DNA of 64,000 bases from Amycolatopsis sp. NBC_00345 (GTDB taxonomy: Bacteria; Actinomycetota; Actinomycetes; Mycobacteriales; Pseudonocardiaceae): positions 1,178,001-1,242,000 of the forward strand of contig NZ_CP107995.1 in the NCBI RefSeq assembly GCF_036116635.1, in the 5' to 3' direction. A program made the translations under genes and the position numbers. Each line of letters starts with the position of its first letter. The first letter of the stretch is position 1. The notes under the pieces are model-generated. The model was not told where the DNA came from and made no database searches. It was given only the letters and a program-made list of their open reading frames with translations. This document shows, one piece after another, positions 17,493 to 25,933 of the stretch.

Positions 17493-18037
17493 CCGAGGCC
17501 GGACCCGTCGCCTGGCCACCGGCCCCGATCAGGACCGGGCGGCTGGTGCTCCGTGAGCCCGAGGCCCGGGACCGGCCGGGGATCATCGAGCTGTTCGCTT
17601 CTCCTGAGGTGCACGCCTACCTCGGTGGCCCTCGACCGCGTGCCGAGCTCGAGCGCACGGCGCCCGAGGTGCCCGGGCGGCGCTTCGGCTTTTTCGTGAT
17701 CGATCTCGACGGCGCGACAGTCGGCGTGGTCACGCTCGATCGGCGCGCCCCGGAGCGTCCGGGGCACATCCGTCCGGAAGCCGGGGAGACCGAGCTCGGC
17801 TACCTGTTGCTGCCGGAGGCGTGGGGGTTCGGGTACGCCGCCGAGGCGTGCGCGGCGGCACTCGGCTGGTTCGCCGGCGCGCGACCCGGCGAGCCGGTGG
17901 TGCTCTGCACCCAGACCGCCAACGACCGTTCGATGCGCCTCGCGGCGAAGCTGGGGTTCACCGAGGTGGAGCGGTTCGAGGAGTACGGCGCCGAGCAGTG
18001 GTTCGGCGTGTGGTCCCCGGTCACGCCGTCCGACTGA
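17489..18037 (+). CDS. GNAT acetyltransferase (RimJ/RimL type)
   Basis: A 182-residue N-acetyltransferase. It has the RimJ-like opening RTGRLVLREPEARDRPGI, an acetyl-CoA loop in LPEAWGFGYAAEAC and the C-terminal TANDRSMRLAAKLGF motif. The ATG at 17489 overlaps the preceding stop (ATGA), which argues for cotranslation with the glycosyltransferase-acyltransferase fusion. Target amine unknown. Confidence 0.87.
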   Translation: MTEAGPVAWPPAPIRTGRLVLREPEARDRPGIIELFASPEVHAYLGGPRPRAELERTAPEVPGRRFGFFVIDLDGATVGVVTLDRRAPERPGHIRPEAGETELGYLLLPEAWGFGYAAEACAAALGWFAGARPGEPVVLCTQTANDRSMRLAAKLGFTEVERFEEYGAEQWFGVWSPVTPSD

Positions 18038-18052
18038 GCACCGGCCCGACGG

Positions 18053-18820
18053 TTACTTGAAGAAGTGTGTCGAAGGCCGGGGGATCTCCTCGCCGTCGAC
18101 GAAAACGTCGAGTTTCTCGTTGTAGAACGAGACCAGGCCGGCGATCGGGGTCATCGCGACGGTCGGGAAGTCGTACGACCAGGCCAGGTCCTGGTGCAGG
18201 ACGTCGCCGGTGCGGATCGACCAGTAGCCGGTGGTGCGGCCCTTGTACGGGCAGGCCGAGACCGTGGCGGTGGGCACGAGGTGGGTGAAGTCGACCTCGG
18301 TGCGGTTGAAGTAGTAGCGCGTCGGCAGGCCGGTTTCGAACAGCAGCACCGGCGAAGACGACTCCGCGAGCGTCACGCCGTCCAGCGCGACGCGGACATG
18401 GCGGGTCGAGCGCAGCGCGTCCACCCGCGTGTACGGGTTGCGCGGGTGCACGAAGACCTCTTCGTCCTCCTCGAACCACGAGTCGAGGGCAGTCCACTCG
18501 AAACGCACGTGTGCGGCCAGACCGGAGACGGCGTCTTCGCCGTACACGCGCGCCGCCGCGGGCTTCACGACGTCGCCGACGTGCAGGGCGTGACGGCGGG
18601 CAGTGCCGCGCTTGAGCCGTTGCGGATGGTCCTCGTCGACGAGCAGGCCGGGCGTGACGTCGGCGAGCGGGATGTAGAACTGCGGATAGTTGGGCCATTC
18701 CCACACGTACAGCGCGCTCGTGGTGTCCAGCACCACCTGGCCGCCGAGGGTGGCGCGGACGCGCCGGGGCACCGGCTCCACGTGGTCGGTCTCGGTGATC
18801 ATCGCCGGGTAACCGGGCAC
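18053..18820 (-). CDS. DUF427 protein (two DUF427 units)
   Basis: A 255-residue cytosolic protein with two copies of the DUF427 beta-fold. The second copy carries the signature FNRTEVDFTHL, CPYKGRTTGYWSI and DLAWSYDFP. The first copy (YIPLADV, HALHVGD) is more degenerate. The family is widespread in actinobacteria and has no settled function. The GTG at 18820 has GAGGAG 6 bases upstream. Convergent with the GNAT gene; two hairpins lie behind its promoter side. Confidence 0.88.
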   Translation of the reverse strand: MPGYPAMITETDHVEPVPRRVRATLGGQVVLDTTSALYVWEWPNYPQFYIPLADVTPGLLVDEDHPQRLKRGTARRHALHVGDVVKPAAARVYGEDAVSGLAAHVRFEWTALDSWFEEDEEVFVHPRNPYTRVDALRSTRHVRVALDGVTLAESSSPVLLFETGLPTRYYFNRTEVDFTHLVPTATVSACPYKGRTTGYWSIRTGDVLHQDLAWSYDFPTVAMTPIAGLVSFYNEKLDVFVDGEEIPRPSTHFFK

Positions 18821-18882
18821 GGCTGCTCCTCAAAGAGCTGGGCACGGCGCGCGGATTCGCTGCCTGCGCGCCGTTCTGGGGG

Positions 18883-18933
18883 CCGTCAAGGCCTCCTTAC
18901 CCGCGTGGGACGCGGGTAAGGAGTCCTTGACGG
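18883..18933. terminator. Hairpin, CCGTCAAGGCCTCCTTAC family
   Basis: Arms of 23 bases (one mismatch) around a 5-base loop. A second member lies at 29537-29587. It sits 9 bases before another hairpin of a different family, between the DUF427 promoter and the msrA stop. Confidence 0.7.
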
Positions 18934-18941
18934 TTGTTGAC

Positions 18942-18994
18942 GCCCTGAAGGCCACCTTGAGGGCGCGCTATGCCCTGAAGGTGGCCTTCAGGGC
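18942..18994. terminator. Hairpin, CCCTGAAGGCCACC family
   Basis: Arms of 22 bases (one mismatch) with a 9-base loop, ending 6 bases from the msrA stop codon. Same family as 12447-12499. It probably terminates the msrA transcript. Confidence 0.72.
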
Positions 18995-18999
18995 ATAGG

Positions 19000-19506
19000 T
19001 CAGGCGGTCGCCCGCTTGGGCAGTTTCCAGCCGGGGCGGGGGAAGTGGCAGGTGTAGCCGTTGGGGATTTTCTGGAGGTAGTCCTGGTGTTCGGGTTCGG
19101 CTTCCCAGAAGTCTCCGGCGGGGGTGACTTCGGTGACGACCTTGCCGGGCCAGAGGCCGGAGGCTTCGACGTCGGCGATGGTGTCGGCGGTGACCTTTTT
19201 CTGGTCGTCGTCGGTGTAGTAGATCGCTGAGCGGTAGCTGGCGCCGAGGTCGTTGCCCTGGCGGTTTTTGGTGGTGGGGTCGTGGACCTGGAAGAAGAAT
19301 TCGAGCAGGTTCCGGAAGTCGGTCTGTTCGGGGTCGTAGAGGACCTCGATGGATTCGGCGTGGTTGCCGTGGTTGCGGTAGGTGGCGTGGGGGATCTCGC
19401 CGCCGGTGTAGCCGACGCGGGTGGCGACGACTCCGGGCTGGTGGCGGAACAGCTCTTCCATGCCCCAGAAACAGCCGCCCGCGAGAATCGCCTTCTTCGT
19501 TGTCAT
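19000..19506 (-). CDS. msrA: Peptide methionine-S-sulfoxide reductase MsrA
   Basis: A 168-residue reductase of methionine-S-sulfoxide in proteins. The catalytic motif is GGCFWGME (Cys at about residue 12), followed by VGYTGGEIPHATYRNHGNHAESIEV. Resolving cysteines of some MsrA proteins are absent apart from the one in NGYTCHFPRP near the C-terminus. Third codon positions use G and T far more than neighbouring genes, which rely on C, so this gene may have a different history. It lies 10 bases downstream of msrB on the same strand. Confidence 0.96.
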   Translation of the reverse strand: MTTKKAILAGGCFWGMEELFRHQPGVVATRVGYTGGEIPHATYRNHGNHAESIEVLYDPEQTDFRNLLEFFFQVHDPTTKNRQGNDLGASYRSAIYYTDDDQKKVTADTIADVEASGLWPGKVVTEVTPAGDFWEAEPEHQDYLQKIPNGYTCHFPRPGWKLPKRATA

Positions 19507-19516
19507 CCGTATCTCC

Positions 19517-19984
19517 CTACTCGCTCTCGGCGGTGGTGAACAGGGCCCGGTAAGCGCCGTAGCCCTCTTTTTCCAGGTCGTTCAGGTGGATGAAGCGCAA
19601 CGACGCGGAATTGATGCAGTACCGCAGGCCGCCCTGGTCGGCCGGGCCGTCCTCGAAGACGTGCCCGAGGTGGCTGTCGCCGTGCATCGAGCGGACCTCG
19701 GCGCGGATCATGCCGAGGCTGAAGTCCTTCTTCTCCACCACGTTCGCCTGCTCGATCGGCCTGGTGAAGCTCGGCCAGCCGGACCGGCTGTCGTACTTGT
19801 CCACCGAGGCGAACAGCGGCTCGCCGGAGACGAGGTCGACGTAGATCCCGGGCTCCTTGTTGTCCCAGTAGACGTTGTCGAACGGCCGCTCGGTCCCGTC
19901 CTGCTGGGTCACGCGGTACTGCTCGGCGGAAAGCCCGGCGACGGCATCCGGGTTCCGGTGGTATGACGCCTGTTCCTGGGACAC
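19517..19984 (-). CDS. msrB: Peptide methionine-R-sulfoxide reductase MsrB
   Basis: A 155-residue reductase of methionine-R-sulfoxide. Motifs DSRSGWPSFTRP, GDSHLGHVF and the catalytic RYCINSASLRF are intact. The zinc-binding CxxC pairs of the E. coli type are missing, so it belongs to the zinc-free class. The GTG start (19984) has GGGAGAG close upstream. With msrA it forms an oxidative-damage repair operon covering both sulfoxide epimers. Confidence 0.96.
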   Translation of the reverse strand: MSQEQASYHRNPDAVAGLSAEQYRVTQQDGTERPFDNVYWDNKEPGIYVDLVSGEPLFASVDKYDSRSGWPSFTRPIEQANVVEKKDFSLGMIRAEVRSMHGDSHLGHVFEDGPADQGGLRYCINSASLRFIHLNDLEKEGYGAYRALFTTAESE

Positions 19985-20075
19985 AGCTCTCCCTTCACGG
20001 CCTCTCGGCGCGAACTTGGGAACCAGGTGAAACGCACCTGGACGTGCGGTTACCAGGACAATCTACGGCCGTTTT

Positions 20076-21032
20076 CTATTCCGCCGCCGCCCCGTGGCCA
20101 CCAGTGTCGGAGTTTCGTAAGGTCTGCCGCCGCTTGCCCGCGCCGGGGCCCAGCGCGCCGTCGTCCAGGAGGTCGAGCAGGGTGCGCAGCGCGCGGCTCG
20201 GCGGCCGTTCCGCGTGGGACGCGGCGGTGAGCGGCCAGGTGAAGCCCACCTCCGTGAGCGGCACCACGATGACGCCGGGCACGGACAGCGGGACGACGTC
20301 GGGGACCACCGCGACCCCCAGGCCGGCGGCGACGAAACTGGGCACCGCGCGCAGGTCCGCCACCTCGACGGTGACGCGCCGCGGCGAGCCCATCGCGGCG
20401 TAGGCCCGGTCGACGGCGATCCGGTTGCCGAACCCGCGCGGGGTGTCGACGAACCGCTCGCCCGCGAGGTCCGCCAGCCGCAGCGAGCCGCGCCCGGCCA
20501 GCTCGTGGCCCGAGGGGACCAGCGCGTGGTACGGCACGGCGATCAGCTCCCGCACGGCCAGCCCGCCCAGCTCCGTTTCGGGCAGGCCCAGCAGCGCCAC
20601 GTCGAGGCGGCCGTGCCGGATGTCCTCGGCGAGGCCGGTGGAACCGGTCATGGAGACCGTGACGTGCATGTCCACCAGCGGGTGCTGCGCGTGGAAGGCG
20701 CCGAGCAGCGCCGGCAGGTCGAGCGCGCTGACGCTGGTCATGGTCCCGATCCGCAGGCTTCCGCGCAGCCCGGCGGAGGCCTCCTGCACCACCGAGCGCG
20801 CCCGGTCGACGGCTTCGAGCGCGGTCTTCGCCTCCGGCAGGAACGCGCGGCCCGCCACCGACAGCGCGACCCGGCGCGTCGACCGGTCGAACAGGGTCGT
20901 GCCCAGCTCGGTCTCGAGCGTCCGGATCGTGGCGGACACGGTCGACTGCACGGTGAACAGCCGTTGGGCGGCGCGCGTGAAGCTCAGCTCCTCGGCGACC
21001 GCGACGAAGTACTCCAGCTGGCGGGTTTCCAC
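20076..21032 (-). CDS. LysR-family transcriptional regulator
   Basis: A 318-residue LysR protein. The N-terminal HTH is METRQLEYFVAVAEELSFTRAAQRL, and the effector domain starts at about residue 90 (GSLRIGTMTSVSALDLPALL). It is divergent from an MFS gene; the gap carries a TTATCG-N7-CGATAA site 9 bases upstream of its start. It most likely controls that transporter and its own expression. Confidence 0.92.
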   Translation of the reverse strand: METRQLEYFVAVAEELSFTRAAQRLFTVQSTVSATIRTLETELGTTLFDRSTRRVALSVAGRAFLPEAKTALEAVDRARSVVQEASAGLRGSLRIGTMTSVSALDLPALLGAFHAQHPLVDMHVTVSMTGSTGLAEDIRHGRLDVALLGLPETELGGLAVRELIAVPYHALVPSGHELAGRGSLRLADLAGERFVDTPRGFGNRIAVDRAYAAMGSPRRVTVEVADLRAVPSFVAAGLGVAVVPDVVPLSVPGVIVVPLTEVGFTWPLTAASHAERPPSRALRTLLDLLDDGALGPGAGKRRQTLRNSDTGGHGAAAE

Positions 21033-21040
21033 GGCATCGA

Positions 21041-21059
21041 TTATCGCTCAAGACGATAA
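21041..21059. promoter_or_regulatory. LysR-type binding-site candidate
   Basis: TTATCG and CGATAA form a perfect 6-base inverted repeat with a 7-base spacer, in the otherwise AT-richest part of the 107-base gap between the divergent lysR and MFS genes. The geometry fits a LysR recognition site. Confidence 0.6.
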
Positions 21060-21139
21060 CTCTGACAATCATTTTTCGTTGGACCGAATGAGTCGGCGCT
21101 GGCATCGTCTAAGGCACCAGCCCTTCCCGGAAGGCCACC

Positions 21140-22375
21140 ATGCTCGACATCTCTCCGCGCACCCTGTCCTCGTCCCCGGCCAGGCGTGTCAGCCACGGCT
21201 GGGGATTCGGCGTGATCGCGTTCGCCTTCGCCGTGTCCCTCTCCTTCTCGACGCTGCCCACGCCGCTGTACACGCTGTACCAGCAGCGAGACGGCTTCCC
21301 GACCTTCGTGGTCACCATCGTCTTCGCCGCCTACGCGGTGGGCGTGATGGCGAGCCTGTACCTCGCCGGGCACGTCAGCGACTGGCTCGGCCGGCGCCGC
21401 GTGATTCTCGCCGCGACGCTCGCCGAAGCGCTGTCGGCGGTGATCTTCCTGGCCTGGCCGGAAGTTCCCGGTCTCGTCCTCGCCCGGTTCGTGTGCGGCG
21501 CCGGGATCGGCGCGCTGACCGCGACCGCCACCGCGCACCTTTCGGAGCTGCGCGCGGTCGCGCGGCCGCAGGAGGACCCGGGCCGGGCCGGCCTGGTCGC
21601 CACCGTGGTCAACATGGGCGGCCTCGCGCTCGGCCCGCTCGTCGGCGGCTTCTTCGCCCAGTACGCGTCGGGCCCGCTGACGACGCCGTTCCTGGTCTTC
21701 CTGGTGCTTCTGCTCCTCAGCGCGCTCGCGGTGAGCCTGGTGCCCGAGACCGTGGAGCGGCGAGAGGAGCGCCCGGCCTACCGGCCCCAGCGGGTCTCGC
21801 TGCCGGCCGCGGCCCGGCCCGCGTTCTTCGCCGCGGCCATCGGCGTCTTCGCCGCGTTCGCGATCACCGGGCTGTTCACGGCGCTCGCGCCGACGCTGCT
21901 GGCCCAGGGCCTGCACGAGCCGGCCAAGCTGCTGGCGGGGACCGCTGCGTTCTCGCTGCTCGGCTCGGCGGCGCTCGCGCAACTGCTCTTCGCGCCGGTC
22001 GCGACCGGCGTCCAGCTGCGGATCGGCTACGCGCTGATGGTGGCCGGCCTGGTCGTGCTGCCGGTCTCCGTGCTCGTGCCCACGCTCTGGCTGTTCTTCG
22101 CCGGCAGCGTCCTCGCCGGTGCCGGGGTGGGGCTGGGGTTCCGCGCGTCCGTCCGGACCGTCGCCGCGCTGGCCGACCCGCGGTCACGGGGCGAGGTGCT
22201 CGCCGCGCTGTTCCTCGCCGCCTACGCGGGGCTCGTGGTGCCGGTGCTGTCCGTCGGGCTCGCCGTGGTGTGGGTTTCGAGCCCGGTGGCGCTGCTCGGG
22301 TTCTCGGTGGCCGAGCTGGTGCTGCTGGCCTTCTCCGCGCGCCGGGCGTTCAGCGGGGCAGCCGCCCGGCGGTGA
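21140..22375 (+). CDS. MFS transporter
   Basis: A 411-residue 12-helix transporter. The loop 2-3 signature appears as GHVSDWLGRRRVILA and a motif-C-like GGLALGPLVGGF lies in helix 5, pointing to a proton antiporter. Substrate unknown. Divergent from the LysR gene. Its 3' end overlaps the convergent MEDS/ATPase gene by 26 bases. Confidence 0.88.
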   Translation: MLDISPRTLSSSPARRVSHGWGFGVIAFAFAVSLSFSTLPTPLYTLYQQRDGFPTFVVTIVFAAYAVGVMASLYLAGHVSDWLGRRRVILAATLAEALSAVIFLAWPEVPGLVLARFVCGAGIGALTATATAHLSELRAVARPQEDPGRAGLVATVVNMGGLALGPLVGGFFAQYASGPLTTPFLVFLVLLLLSALAVSLVPETVERREERPAYRPQRVSLPAAARPAFFAAAIGVFAAFAITGLFTALAPTLLAQGLHEPAKLLAGTAAFSLLGSAALAQLLFAPVATGVQLRIGYALMVAGLVVLPVSVLVPTLWLFFAGSVLAGAGVGLGFRASVRTVAALADPRSRGEVLAALFLAAYAGLVVPVLSVGLAVVWVSSPVALLGFSVAELVLLAFSARRAFSGAAARR

Positions 22376-23357
22376 GGCGGACGGTGAACCCGTCCTCGTC
22401 GCGGACCATCGCGACGTGCTCGCACAGCTGGTGCGTCAGCCACAGCCCGAGCCCGCCGGTGGCGCGGTCGGGTGCGGGCAGCAGCCCGGCGAACGGGTCG
22501 GCCGGGCCGGGGCCGGTGTCGTGCACGCTGACCACGGCGTGGCTGTCGTCGGACCACAGGCGCATCCGGACCGGGCCGCGGCCGTGGCGGTGCGCGTTCG
22601 TCACCACCTCGCTGACGGACAGCACCAGGTCGTCCAGCGCGTCCGGGGACAGCGCCGCCCGGTTCGCTTCGGTCACCGCGCGCCGCGCGGCCGCCGGATC
22701 CGGGTCGACCAGGTCCAGCTGCGGCGGCCGGAGCTGGACCGGGTGCGGCGGCACCGGCCACGGCGCGGTGAGGAACGCCCGCGGCTCGATGTAGTCCACT
22801 GTGGACACCCCGCCGGGGCCGGTGACGAGCGGGTGGGTGCGCCGGACGTCGTCGAGCACGTGCGGCGGCACGATCCGGGTGTCGTAGGCGCACAGCGTCC
22901 GCACCGGGAACTCGGCGTAGGCGTGGTTCACCGCGGACTCGTAACGCGCCCACCAGTCCCAGGAGTAGCCGAACGCGACGGGGGGCAGCTCGCCGATGAT
23001 GCGGATGTCCACGGCACCGGCGGCGACGTAGTCCGCCATCCTCTTCCGGTACGCCTTGAGCACCGAAGCGGGCCGTGCGTACAGGTCCCCGGCGGCGACG
23101 AAGGTGAGCCCGGCCGAGTCCGGCACGGCCTCGTAGATCAGCTCGGCGCGCCGCGGCTCCAGCGACACCAGCGCCGGCTCGCCGGCCAGCAGCCCGGCCT
23201 GCAGGAACGGCACGGCGACGGCCAGGAACTCGTCGTCGGAGGAGTGGCAGAAGGCCTGGTGGTCGCTGCCCCGCAGGCCGGTTTCGGGCACGGCCGTCAC
23301 GCGCGGTGCCCCGTTCGCCGGGACGCCGGGGCGGGCAGGGCACGGCCGCGCGGGCAC
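22350..23357 (-). CDS. MEDS-domain / HATPase anti-sigma factor (RsbA-like)
   Basis: A 335-residue regulator. Residues 30-190 match the MEDS sensory domain (HQAFCHSSDDEFLAVAVPFLQAGL, FGYSWDWWARYESAVNHAYAEFPVRTLCAYD). The C-terminal part is a GHKL ATPase of the RsbW type: N-box VSEVVTNAHRHG, DTGPG and GGLGLWLTHQL. Such proteins act as anti-sigma switch components. GTG 23357 has GAGGAG upstream; a shorter GTG start near 23300 is possible. It is next to RsbW, RsbU and RsbV-like genes on the same strand. Confidence 0.88.
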   Translation of the reverse strand: MPARPCPARPGVPANGAPRVTAVPETGLRGSDHQAFCHSSDDEFLAVAVPFLQAGLLAGEPALVSLEPRRAELIYEAVPDSAGLTFVAAGDLYARPASVLKAYRKRMADYVAAGAVDIRIIGELPPVAFGYSWDWWARYESAVNHAYAEFPVRTLCAYDTRIVPPHVLDDVRRTHPLVTGPGGVSTVDYIEPRAFLTAPWPVPPHPVQLRPPQLDLVDPDPAAARRAVTEANRAALSPDALDDLVLSVSEVVTNAHRHGRGPVRMRLWSDDSHAVVSVHDTGPGPADPFAGLLPAPDRATGGLGLWLTHQLCEHVAMVRDEDGFTVRLTAGRLPR

Positions 23358-23433
23358 TGAGGGTGCTCCTCGCGTGAAATCCCGGGCCTGCCCGGCAGCT
23401 GCATGGCGGGCAGCTTACGCCGCCGGGTTCCGG

Positions 23434-23859
23434 TCACCGGTCACCCGCCGTGTTCCAGCGCATGGTCACGGTGGTGCCGTCCGGTCGCTGCGCGTACTCG
23501 CTTTCGTGGGCGAGGCCGCGGATCAGCAGCAGCCCGCGGCCACGCAGGCCGTGGGTGTCCTCCGGCGGCTTCCACGTGCCGTGGTCGGTGACCACGACGG
23601 TGATCCGGCCGTTCCGCATCGTCGCGACGACGTCGAGCACCCCGGCCTGGCCGTCGCGGTAGGCGTGCTCGGCGGTGTTGGCCATCGCTTCGTAGCCGGC
23701 CATCACCACGTCCTCCTGCAGCTCGACGGCGATGCCGAGCGCGGACGCCCAGCGGGCCAGTGCGCGGCGCAGCTCGATCAGCGGCTCCGCGGTGGCGGTG
23801 ACTCGGCGGCGGAACTCCGGCGGGGGAGCGGCGCGCTCACCCGTGGTGGGGCCGGTCAT
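23434..23859 (-). CDS. RsbW-like anti-sigma factor serine kinase
   Basis: A 141-residue GHKL ATPase/kinase. N-box EAMANTAEHAYRDG, G1 box VTDHGTW and G2 box GRGLLLIRGL are intact. Such kinases bind a sigma factor and phosphorylate an STAS antagonist. The ATG at 23859 overlaps the stop of the PP2C gene by ATGA, so phosphatase and kinase are cotranslated. Its natural antagonist is probably the STAS protein at 25430-25804. Confidence 0.9.
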   Translation of the reverse strand: MTGPTTGERAAPPPEFRRRVTATAEPLIELRRALARWASALGIAVELQEDVVMAGYEAMANTAEHAYRDGQAGVLDVVATMRNGRITVVVTDHGTWKPPEDTHGLRGRGLLLIRGLAHESEYAQRPDGTTVTMRWNTAGDR

Positions 23860-25433
23860 GCCGCGCCGCCGGGCCGGTGGTGCACGTGGATCAGGGCGAT
23901 GTCGTCGTCGTGGCGGCCGCCGGTGAGGTCCTGGATCAGCCGGTCCCACGCGGCCCCGGCGCCCTCGCCCGCGCGCAGCCCGCCGAGCGCGGCCAGCAGC
24001 CGCTCGATGCCGAGGGTGAGATCGCGGGTACGGCCTTCGACCAGTCCGTCGGTGTAGAGCACCAGGCCCGTGCCGGGCGGGAATTCCGCTTGCCGCTGCG
24101 GGAATTCCCGGCCGACGCCCAGCGGCTGCGCCAGCGCCTCGCCGATCTGCTCCGGCGGGCCGCCGGGGTGCAGCAGGATCGCCGGCAGGTGCCCGGCGTT
24201 GGCGTAGGCGAGCGTGCCGGCCACCGGGTCGTGCACGGCGTAGAAGCAGGTGACGAAACTGGCGTCGCCCAGGCTCCCGGTGAGCTGGGAGACGTTACGC
24301 AGCAGCTCCGACGGCGGCAGCTCCAGCAGCGCGTACGAGCGGATCGCGGTGCGGACCTGGCCCATCACGGCGGCCGCGGTGACGCCGTGGCCGACCACGT
24401 CGCCGATCACGAACGCGGTGCCGCCCGAGGCCAGCCGGATCACGTCGAACCAGTCGCCGCCGATCTTGATGCCGGTGGCGGCGGGCAGGTAGCGGGTGAC
24501 CAGGTCCAGCCCTGGGATCTCCGGGGTGGCGGGCAGCATGCTGCGGGACAGCTCGGTGGCGAGGTGGCGCTCGCGGTCGAACAGCCGCGCGTTGTCCAGC
24601 GCGATGGCCGCGTAGCCGGCGATGCCCTCGGCCAGGTACTCGTGCCGCTCGGTGAACCGCCCGGTTTCCGGGTGCCCGAAGAAGAATCCGCCGAGCACCT
24701 CGCCGCTGGTCGGGCTCACCACCGGCACCGCGAGGTAGCTGCGCACGGGCAGGTGGCCCTCGGGCATGCCGTGGTACGGCGCGTTGTGGCCGAACCGCGG
24801 GTCGGCTGTGATGTCCTCGCTGCGGACCGTGCCGAGGCCGTCGAAGGTCGGCGCGAACACGGCGGTGTTGCGGGGCATCGGGAAGCGGGAGAACGCCTCG
24901 CGCGGCACCCCGGAAAGCGTGTACAGCGTGTAGGACTCGCCCGTCTGGTCGATCAGGTTGTAGAAGAACGCGCCGAACTGCGCGCCGGTGGCCGTGGTGG
25001 CGGCGTCGGTGGCGTCCTGCACCAGGCGGGCGATGTCGAGCTGCGCGGTGAGCCGCCGCCCGATCGCGTGCAGCGCGTCGACGAGCCCGGCCTCCGCGCG
25101 CAGCTGCCGGACGGTGCCCGCCAGCTCGGCCGTCGCGGCGGCGATCCCGGCCGCCACCGGGGCGAGCCCCCGTCCGCCGGGTGCGCGGCTGACCAGCAGC
25201 ACGGCGCCGGCGTCGTCGGCCAGCACCACGGCGCCGGTGACCGAGCGGGGGTCCGGGACGAGCCCGGCCAGCGTGGCCTCGTCCGGGACCACCACGGCGT
25301 CCCCGTCGAGGAACCGCGCCGGCTCCTCGCCCGCCAGCCGCCGCGCCTGCACGGCGACCGGGGCGCCGTCACCGTCCACGAGCGACTTCAGCACCGCGTC
25401 CACGATCGGGCCGAGCCCGCCGGCGCCGGTCAT
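23856..25433 (-). CDS. GAF-domain PP2C phosphatase (RsbU/SpoIIE type)
   Basis: A 525-residue signalling phosphatase. A GAF domain spans about residues 120-290 (FGAFFYNLIDQTGESYTLYTLSG, SYLAVPVVSPTSGEVLGGFFFGH) and the SpoIIE-type PP2C domain follows, with metal ligands in GGDWFDVI, IGDVVGHGV, LYTDGLVEGR and HDDDIALIHV. The first 110 residues are a less conserved region. It should dephosphorylate an STAS protein in response to a signal on the GAF domain. Its start overlaps the STAS stop and its stop overlaps the kinase start. Confidence 0.9.
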   Translation of the reverse strand: MTGAGGLGPIVDAVLKSLVDGDGAPVAVQARRLAGEEPARFLDGDAVVVPDEATLAGLVPDPRSVTGAVVLADDAGAVLLVSRAPGGRGLAPVAAGIAAATAELAGTVRQLRAEAGLVDALHAIGRRLTAQLDIARLVQDATDAATTATGAQFGAFFYNLIDQTGESYTLYTLSGVPREAFSRFPMPRNTAVFAPTFDGLGTVRSEDITADPRFGHNAPYHGMPEGHLPVRSYLAVPVVSPTSGEVLGGFFFGHPETGRFTERHEYLAEGIAGYAAIALDNARLFDRERHLATELSRSMLPATPEIPGLDLVTRYLPAATGIKIGGDWFDVIRLASGGTAFVIGDVVGHGVTAAAVMGQVRTAIRSYALLELPPSELLRNVSQLTGSLGDASFVTCFYAVHDPVAGTLAYANAGHLPAILLHPGGPPEQIGEALAQPLGVGREFPQRQAEFPPGTGLVLYTDGLVEGRTRDLTLGIERLLAALGGLRAGEGAGAAWDRLIQDLTGGRHDDDIALIHVHHRPGGAA

Positions 25434-25804
25434 CTCCCCGCCAGCGCGGCGGCCAGCGTCGGGAAGACGGCCAGCTCGTCGGTCAGCCGCGTCATCTCCA
25501 GCGGCCGCAGCGTGAGCCGCCCGCTCGCCACCACCCGCACGGTCGAGGGCGCGGTGTGCCGGTGCGCCCGCACCAGCACGGCCATGCCCGCCGACGCCAG
25601 GAAGTCGACCGCGCTCAGGTCGATCACCAGCAGCCGCCGCCCCGGCCGGGCCGCGCGGTCCACGAGCTGCTGCAGCTTGGGCGCGAGGGCGAGGTCGAGC
25701 GCGCCGCTCACCCGCAGGACCGTCGCGTCGCCGTCCTCCGACAGCACCACCGCGCCCGCCGGGGTCTCCGCGCGGCCGAGCGGCTCCGCTCCCGAGTCAG
25801 CCAT
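25430..25804 (-). CDS. STAS anti-sigma factor antagonist (RsbV-like)
   Basis: A 124-residue single STAS domain. The phosphorylatable Ser lies in IDLSAVDFLASAGMAVLVRAH. It should be switched between kinase-phosphorylated and phosphatase-freed states. It is the first gene of the STAS-PP2C-kinase operon (ATGA overlaps) and is divergent from a second PP2C gene across a 129-base gap. Confidence 0.9.
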   Translation of the reverse strand: MADSGAEPLGRAETPAGAVVLSEDGDATVLRVSGALDLALAPKLQQLVDRAARPGRRLLVIDLSAVDFLASAGMAVLVRAHRHTAPSTVRVVASGRLTLRPLEMTRLTDELAVFPTLAAALAGR

Positions 25805-25933
25805 CCGCCAATACTGCCAAGCGCGGCGCCCGCGCGCCTGGTCATCTTCGCGAAGGCGCCGGTTCGGCGTAACCGGCCGTTCGCCCCCCGGCTGGTCCGC
25901 ACCGGGCCCGCGGGCCGGGGCTAACCTTGGGCG

